In this document: positions 59,808 through 64,000 of the stretch, in pieces
Layout: every line of letters begins with the position of its first letter
How positions within the stretch are numbered: position 1 is the stretch's first letter
Translations under genes and position numbers: made by a program
DNA from: CAVORD01 sp963698535
GTDB lineage: Bacteria > Bacteroidota > Bacteroidia > Bacteroidales > VadinHA17
Assembly (NCBI GenBank): GCA_963698535.1
Contig: CAVORD010000001.1
Location: 1,426,001 to 1,490,000 of the forward strand
Length of the DNA stretch: 64,000 nt
Direction of reading: 5' to 3'
The notes under the pieces: model-generated
The model's database searches: none
Told to the model about the DNA's origin: nothing
Seen by the model: the letters and a program-made list of their open reading frames with translations, nothing else

Positions 59808-60885
59808 AATATTCTTAATCATCACACTGGTAATAAATACCATTTCCATTTCAGGCCAGGCAGTCTCGGAAAAAAGGACATTTGAGAAGTCATTTCCGGT
59901 AATGCCCAAACTTGAGGTGCAGATCGTTAATAAGTACGGAACGGTTCATGTGGCCCACGCAAAGGCCGACACGGTAACGATCCGGGTAGAGGTTGAAGCA
60001 ATGGCATCAAGCAGTGCACGACTACGCAAAATGATGGATGGGGTTGAAATAAACCTGACAGGCTCTCCCATGTCGGTCAGAGGAACCACAACCTTTGGCA
60101 AAAGCATTACAGACATGGTGGAGACTTTTAAGGGTATTACCGGTTCGCTAATACCTTATGAATCAAAGATTACTATTAACTATTACATAACAATCCCGGC
60201 TGGTGTTGGGCTCGTTATTGAAAACAGATATGGCGATATAATCATTGATGATCAGGCAGCACCATTAGAATTAACCATCTCCAACGGAACACTTAAAACC
60301 GGAAAACTGGGGGGATCAACAAAATTGTCGGTATACTTCTGTAATGCCGATATAGAAGGAATAAAAGGAGGTTCACTCGACCTGAACTATTCCGACCTGA
60401 CAATTGGCTCTTCAGGCGACTTAAGTGTTCTTTCAAGATCTTCAAAAATAGATATTGACAGAACAGGCATACTAAAAATTGACTCAAGAAGAGATAAGTG
60501 GTTCATCGACGATCTGGTACAGATAAGAGGTACCTCCTACTTCTCCGATTTCTCAATAAACAGCCTCTCTTCCGGAGCAATACTGGATATGAAGTACGGC
60601 ACATTGAACGCAGATATAACCACCTCCTCCTTTTCTGCCCTGGAGATAACCTCATTCAACACATTCAGCTATATCTCTTTGCCTAAAGGCAGTTCCTTTA
60701 ATCTCGATGCCAGAAGAATTAACGCAGATATCACGTTACCCTCAGAGAATTCTAACATTGAAGAAAAAACAATCAGCGACGAGAAGAAGGAGTATCTGCT
60801 TTATGGTACTATCGGGACAAAGAAAACCGATCAGGTTGTAAAACTCGATATTGACAGGGGATCTTTCAGATTGAAATATAAATAA
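59797..60885 (+). CDS. Exported beta-helical adhesin-like protein, DUF4097-type
   Basis: 362 residues with a signal peptide (to about residue 22) and a repetitive beta-rich body (NKYGTVHVAHAKADTVTIRVE, NRYGDIIIDDQAAPLELTISNGTL, KYGTLNADITTSSFSALEI). The recurring xYGxxxxx turn fits the DUF4097 putative adhesin fold. Located between an anti-sigma and a GIN-domain lipoprotein. No catalytic motif; function unknown. Confidence 0.72.
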   Translation: MNYRIFLIITLVINTISISGQAVSEKRTFEKSFPVMPKLEVQIVNKYGTVHVAHAKADTVTIRVEVEAMASSSARLRKMMDGVEINLTGSPMSVRGTTTFGKSITDMVETFKGITGSLIPYESKITINYYITIPAGVGLVIENRYGDIIIDDQAAPLELTISNGTLKTGKLGGSTKLSVYFCNADIEGIKGGSLDLNYSDLTIGSSGDLSVLSRSSKIDIDRTGILKIDSRRDKWFIDDLVQIRGTSYFSDFSINSLSSGAILDMKYGTLNADITTSSFSALEITSFNTFSYISLPKGSSFNLDARRINADITLPSENSNIEEKTISDEKKEYLLYGTIGTKKTDQVVKLDIDRGSFRLKYK

Positions 60886-60895
60886 CACATACATT

Positions 60896-61678
60896 ATGAG
60901 AAGGTTAGCAATAGCAATTATTTTACCCCTTTTACTTCTTCAGGGAGGTTGCATAGGCAATTTCCTCTGCATCGATGGGAATGGAGATGTAGTCTCAGAA
61001 GAGAGAACAGTAAACTCCTTTCATGGTATTTCTAACAGTGCCAGCTTTGACATAATCTGCACCTATGGAGCTACTGCCTCGGTGCTTGTTGAAGCAGAAT
61101 CGAATATAATGCCATACATTTCCACTAAGGTTTCAGCAGGGATTCTGGAAATTGGCACAATTGACGGTACCCACTGTCTTGACTATACTTCTAAGCCAAG
61201 AATATTCATCACCTCCTCATCTACCGATGTAGTTGAATCATCAGGATCGGGCAATACTGTTGTAGAGTTCTGCTCAGGAGATAATACATATATATTGAAT
61301 AGTGGTTCAGGCAACATTTACATAAGTTCCCTGGAGTCGTCACTCCTCTTTAAGACACGTTCAAGTGGAAGTGGCGACATTTCAATTGAAAATATTTCCT
61401 GCTCCAATAGTGATTTTTTCATTTCAGGGTCAGGTGATATAACTCTTAAGGGTGTAAGCGACAAGCTGCAGGTTTTCTGCAGCGGATCAGGCGATTTCTT
61501 TGGTGCAAACCTCGTTGTGAATGATGCCGGAATAACTATTTCCGGCTCCGGAGATGTATGGGTAAAAGCAGACGATTCTCTTAATGCCCTCTTATCGGGA
61601 AGTGGTAATATTTTTCTGAAGGGGAATCCCCGGATATTCCAGAATGTAACAGGTAGTGGTAAAATTATATTCTTGTAA
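60896..61678 (+). CDS. GIN-domain (DUF2807) lipoprotein
   Basis: 260 residues, lipobox LLQGGC (Cys19). The body has eight TGSG/SGSG[NDK] turns at about 116, 136, 157, 177, 196, 216, 234 and 252, spaced 18-21 residues, which predicts a right-handed beta-helix (GIN/autotransporter-adhesin head domain). Several Cys (25, 55, 94, 126, 169, 195) may form disulfides. In Bacteroidota these proteins often follow ECF sigma operons. Function unknown. Confidence 0.85.
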   Translation: MRRLAIAIILPLLLLQGGCIGNFLCIDGNGDVVSEERTVNSFHGISNSASFDIICTYGATASVLVEAESNIMPYISTKVSAGILEIGTIDGTHCLDYTSKPRIFITSSSTDVVESSGSGNTVVEFCSGDNTYILNSGSGNIYISSLESSLLFKTRSSGSGDISIENISCSNSDFFISGSGDITLKGVSDKLQVFCSGSGDFFGANLVVNDAGITISGSGDVWVKADDSLNALLSGSGNIFLKGNPRIFQNVTGSGKIIFL

Positions 61679-61684
61679 TAACCA

Positions 61685-62191
61685 ATGAAAAAAATTCTTT
61701 ATACTTTGCTCCTGGCCACCATCACTTTTCCGGTCATTGGCCAGCAGTATCAATCACAAGCCGGATTCAGGACAGGACTTACAAATGGTATTTTCTACCA
61801 GTTTCACCTTGCAAGAGGCAATGCAGAAACGGGTATGAATGTGATGCTAAGTTTCAGGAACCAGGGAGTTCAGCTAACAGCCCTGAAAGTCTTTTATGAA
61901 ATGTCAGTCAGTGAGATATCAGATAATCTTTTTCTTGTTTGGGGATATGGCGGCCATGCCGGTTTTTATGTTGCCAACAGGCTCAGATACCTTAACGAAG
62001 ACTATTACTTCGGTAATGAACGATTCATTCCCCTTGTCGGGATCGATGGCTATGGAGGCATAGAATACCGGTTCAGAGAGATACCTCTGGCAATATCACT
62101 TAATCTTAAACCATATGCCGAGATAACATTACCGGCCTTCGTTAATCTGATTCCTGGCGACCTGGGGATCTCCTTTTCTTATTGTTTCTAA
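61685..62191 (+). CDS. Small outer-membrane beta-barrel protein
   Basis: 168 residues: signal peptide ending IGQ, then beta strands (QAGFRTGLTNGIFYQFHLA, QLTALKVFYEMSVSE, FLVWGYGGHAGFYVANR, GIEYRFREIPLAISLNLKPYAEI). The terminal aromatic FSYCF fits a barrel end. Follows the GIN lipoprotein by 6 bases. Family unknown. Confidence 0.65.
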   Translation: MKKILYTLLLATITFPVIGQQYQSQAGFRTGLTNGIFYQFHLARGNAETGMNVMLSFRNQGVQLTALKVFYEMSVSEISDNLFLVWGYGGHAGFYVANRLRYLNEDYYFGNERFIPLVGIDGYGGIEYRFREIPLAISLNLKPYAEITLPAFVNLIPGDLGISFSYCF

Positions 62192-62221
62192 CCGATCAGC
62201 AACTACTTAAATTATCATATC

Positions 62222-62860
62222 ATGAAACCATTACTAATAATAGCAATAACCCTTTTCATAAGTACAACTCTTTTATCACAAGACCCGGAACTTGAGTACT
62301 ACAAAAGCAAAGAGATGAAGACACTTCTGGGCAGAAATAAATCCGGAGGTGGTTATTTCGCCGTTCAGATGGGTTATGCCTCAATATCAGGGAGGCATGC
62401 CGTAACAACAGGTGCCAGGATGACCTGGATAGCAAACCATGTTCTCGGTATTGGTTTCGGAGGCAATGGCTTCATTAACGAGGTCGTCTACAACCCCGCA
62501 CTCAACAGCGATGTCTTTGTCGCCGGCGGCTATGGTGGATTGTATATAGAGCCAGTGCTTATGCCCAGATCCCCCATCCATTTTTCATTTCCTGTCCTCT
62601 TTGGGGCCGGAGGTATATCATACATTTCAGATAACTACCCTGGAGGAAGCAATTTTATCGAAGAGACAGAAACTTTTCTTATTATCGAACCTGCTGCCGA
62701 GATCCAACTTAATATGACCAGATTCTTCAGGCTATCGATTGGTGCAAGCTACAGATATCCCTCATCATTCAATACAGGACTGGGTAACAGTGAGTATGTT
62801 AGTGTATCGTCTCTCAGGGGTCCGGGGTACTCGGTGACCCTTAAATTCGGTAAGTTCTAG
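62222..62860 (+). CDS. Outer-membrane beta-barrel protein
   Basis: 212 residues with a signal peptide and barrel strands (GGGYFAVQMGYASISGRHAVTTGARMTW, HVLGIGFGGNGF, FVAGGYGGLYIEPVL, FRLSIGASYRYPS, GYSVTLKFGKF). Last gene of the sigma-factor run, 30 bases after the previous one. The C-terminal Phe is typical of outer-membrane proteins. Function unknown. Confidence 0.68.
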   Translation: MKPLLIIAITLFISTTLLSQDPELEYYKSKEMKTLLGRNKSGGGYFAVQMGYASISGRHAVTTGARMTWIANHVLGIGFGGNGFINEVVYNPALNSDVFVAGGYGGLYIEPVLMPRSPIHFSFPVLFGAGGISYISDNYPGGSNFIEETETFLIIEPAAEIQLNMTRFFRLSIGASYRYPSSFNTGLGNSEYVSVSSLRGPGYSVTLKFGKF

Positions 62861-62928
62861 TAGTTGGGTGATATAAAAGTTAATGTTTGGATAGATAATT
62901 CTGGCGTCAGTTTTCTGTTTAAGTAACT

Positions 62929-64000
62929 CTATTTAAGAGCCTTGTATTTTGCAATACCTTCGTCAAGCCAGTTGACATATTCTGTCACATTCAGATTATG
63001 ACCCATCGGATTATTAAGGGTATTTCCATCGTTGTCGAGGATCACATAGAGAGGAAGGGCATTTGTCTTGAACCTGGTAATCTCAAAATCTTCGTTGACC
63101 TTACCCATGGTCTTTTTAATTTTTCCATCCAGAGCAGAGGTAATCCACTCATTCTCGGGCAACTGAGTTCTGTCATCAACGTACAGGGCAATAATTACGA
63201 ACTCCTCCTTTAATCTCTTAAAAACTTCCGGATTGCTCCACACCTTACTCTCCATCTCTTTGCAATTGGAGCATGCGTGCCCTTTAAAATCCAGAAGCAC
63301 CGGCTTACCCAGCGACCTGGCACATGCCATTCCCTGTTCATAATCAAAGTAACCTTCAAGTCCTTGCGGGAGGTGAAGTTTATCAGCATATTTTGGAGTT
63401 TCGCATATTGAGGAGACCTGGTTGCCTGCTATCGCTACCGGTCCATTCTGTGAAACACGTCTGGATACAAGGTCTACCAGATCGAACTTCGCTGTTTCGC
63501 GTGCCGGCAACAACCCTGAAACACCTGATAGTGGTGCACCGAAAAGCCCCGGTATAAGGTAAACGGCAAAGGAAAAAGATGCAATAGCGATTATTAACCT
63601 AAATACACCTATGTGCTTTACTTCACTATCATGAGAAAACCTGATCTTACCCAGAAGATAGACTCCAAGAATAAAGAAAAGGACGATCCATACGGCAAGT
63701 ACAAGATCGCGGGTTACTATACCAAGACCATATACTGAATCTATTGTTGCAATAAATTTGAAACTGAAGGCAAGCATCAGGAATCCGAGGACCACCTTAA
63801 CTGAATTGAGCCATCCGCCCGATTTTGGAAGCTTATCCATAACAGAGGGGAATAGTGCAAACAGTGTAAAAGGTATTGCAAAGGCAAGTCCGAATCCGAA
63901 CATTCCTATAGTTGGTCTCAATACATCACCACTGGCAGCCTCAACAAGAAGCGCGCCTACAATAGGGCCAGTACAACTGAATGAGACAAGCACGGTGGTC
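62929..64000 (-). CDS. DsbD-like thiol:disulfide interchange/cytochrome c biogenesis protein (partial, runs off right edge)
   Basis: The visible 357 codons comprise the C-terminal half of a DsbD-type protein: membrane helices beginning with VSFSCTGPIVGALL (Cys of the electron path), several more helices up to about residue 165, a linker, then a thioredoxin domain with HACSNCKEME (C-x2-C motif) and FKTNALPLYVILDND. Translation in this frame continues through the window edge (threonine codons precede the GTG), so the true start lies outside. It moves reducing power from the cytoplasm to periplasmic disulfide substrates. It converges on the barrel gene at 62860. Confidence 0.9.
   Translation of the reverse strand, partial: TTVLVSFSCTGPIVGALLVEAASGDVLRPTIGMFGFGLAFAIPFTLFALFPSVMDKLPKSGGWLNSVKVVLGFLMLAFSFKFIATIDSVYGLGIVTRDLVLAVWIVLFFILGVYLLGKIRFSHDSEVKHIGVFRLIIAIASFSFAVYLIPGLFGAPLSGVSGLLPARETAKFDLVDLVSRRVSQNGPVAIAGNQVSSICETPKYADKLHLPQGLEGYFDYEQGMACARSLGKPVLLDFKGHACSNCKEMESKVWSNPEVFKRLKEEFVIIALYVDDRTQLPENEWITSALDGKIKKTMGKVNEDFEITRFKTNALPLYVILDNDGNTLNNPMGHNLNVTEYVNWLDEGIAKYKALK

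Noticed and set aside
1..64000. tRNA, rRNA, CRISPR, prophage or insertion sequence
   Set aside because: No gap is longer than 300 bases, and I found no cloverleaf, repeat-spacer pattern, transposase, integrase or phage structural gene.

Overview
The window reads as a chromosomal segment of an anaerobic or microaerophilic Bacteroidota member, probably of the Bacteroidales/Marinilabiliales type. The evidence is PorP/SprF, T9SS sorting and gliding-type C-terminal domains, the cluster CBS protein-nadK-outer membrane proteins-uppS-bamA-ompH-ompH-murI, repeated TAnnTTTG promoter elements with few Shine-Dalgarno sites, menaquinone synthesis through futalosine (mqnB, mqnD), a fused KorA/KorB 2-oxoacid:ferredoxin oxidoreductase, and a tungsten aldehyde:ferredoxin oxidoreductase. 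Coding density is high, no gap exceeds 300 bases, and I see no tRNA, rRNA, CRISPR array, prophage or insertion sequence.

Layout. 1-7535 is a tungsten/molybdate island: a tungstate-type ABC transporter (wtpCBA order), a ModE-like regulator, ppnP, an exported protein with two sulfite-oxidase-like folds, the AOR itself, and divergent thiF-like and thiS/moaD-like sulfur-carrier genes. 7622-15842 holds proline catabolism (P5C dehydrogenase and proline dehydrogenase, separated), an FtsB/DivIC protein, a family 2 glycosyltransferase, an OmpH-like protein, PorP/SprF, and a sigma factor/anti-sigma/PKD unit. 15889-23319 carries a nitroreductase, Fe-SOD, a MATE pump, futalosine-pathway genes, queD-folE, fabD and osmC. 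23330-29832 is a pair of very large paralogues that join receiver-like domains to a PEP-synthase-type ATP-grasp domain without the phosphohistidine domain; it is the least explained part of the window. 30009-32875 is korBA. 33164-41968 is the conserved envelope cluster. 42072-54975 is mostly housekeeping (pdxJ, udk, manA, engB, prs, rplY, pth, plsC-like acyltransferase). 55021-62860 has a dipeptidase, a T9SS cargo protein, two transporters and a second ECF sigma operon with GIN-type beta-helix proteins and outer-membrane proteins. A DsbD-like gene runs off the right edge.

Sequence quality matters for interpretation. Four reading-frame breaks are visible: two in bamA, one in AOR and one between the anti-sigma and PKD parts of one apparent protein. 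All four are repaired by removing a single base. Because bamA is essential in diderms, the simplest reading is small insertion errors in the assembly rather than four real pseudogenes or programmed frameshifts, but raw reads would be needed to settle this.
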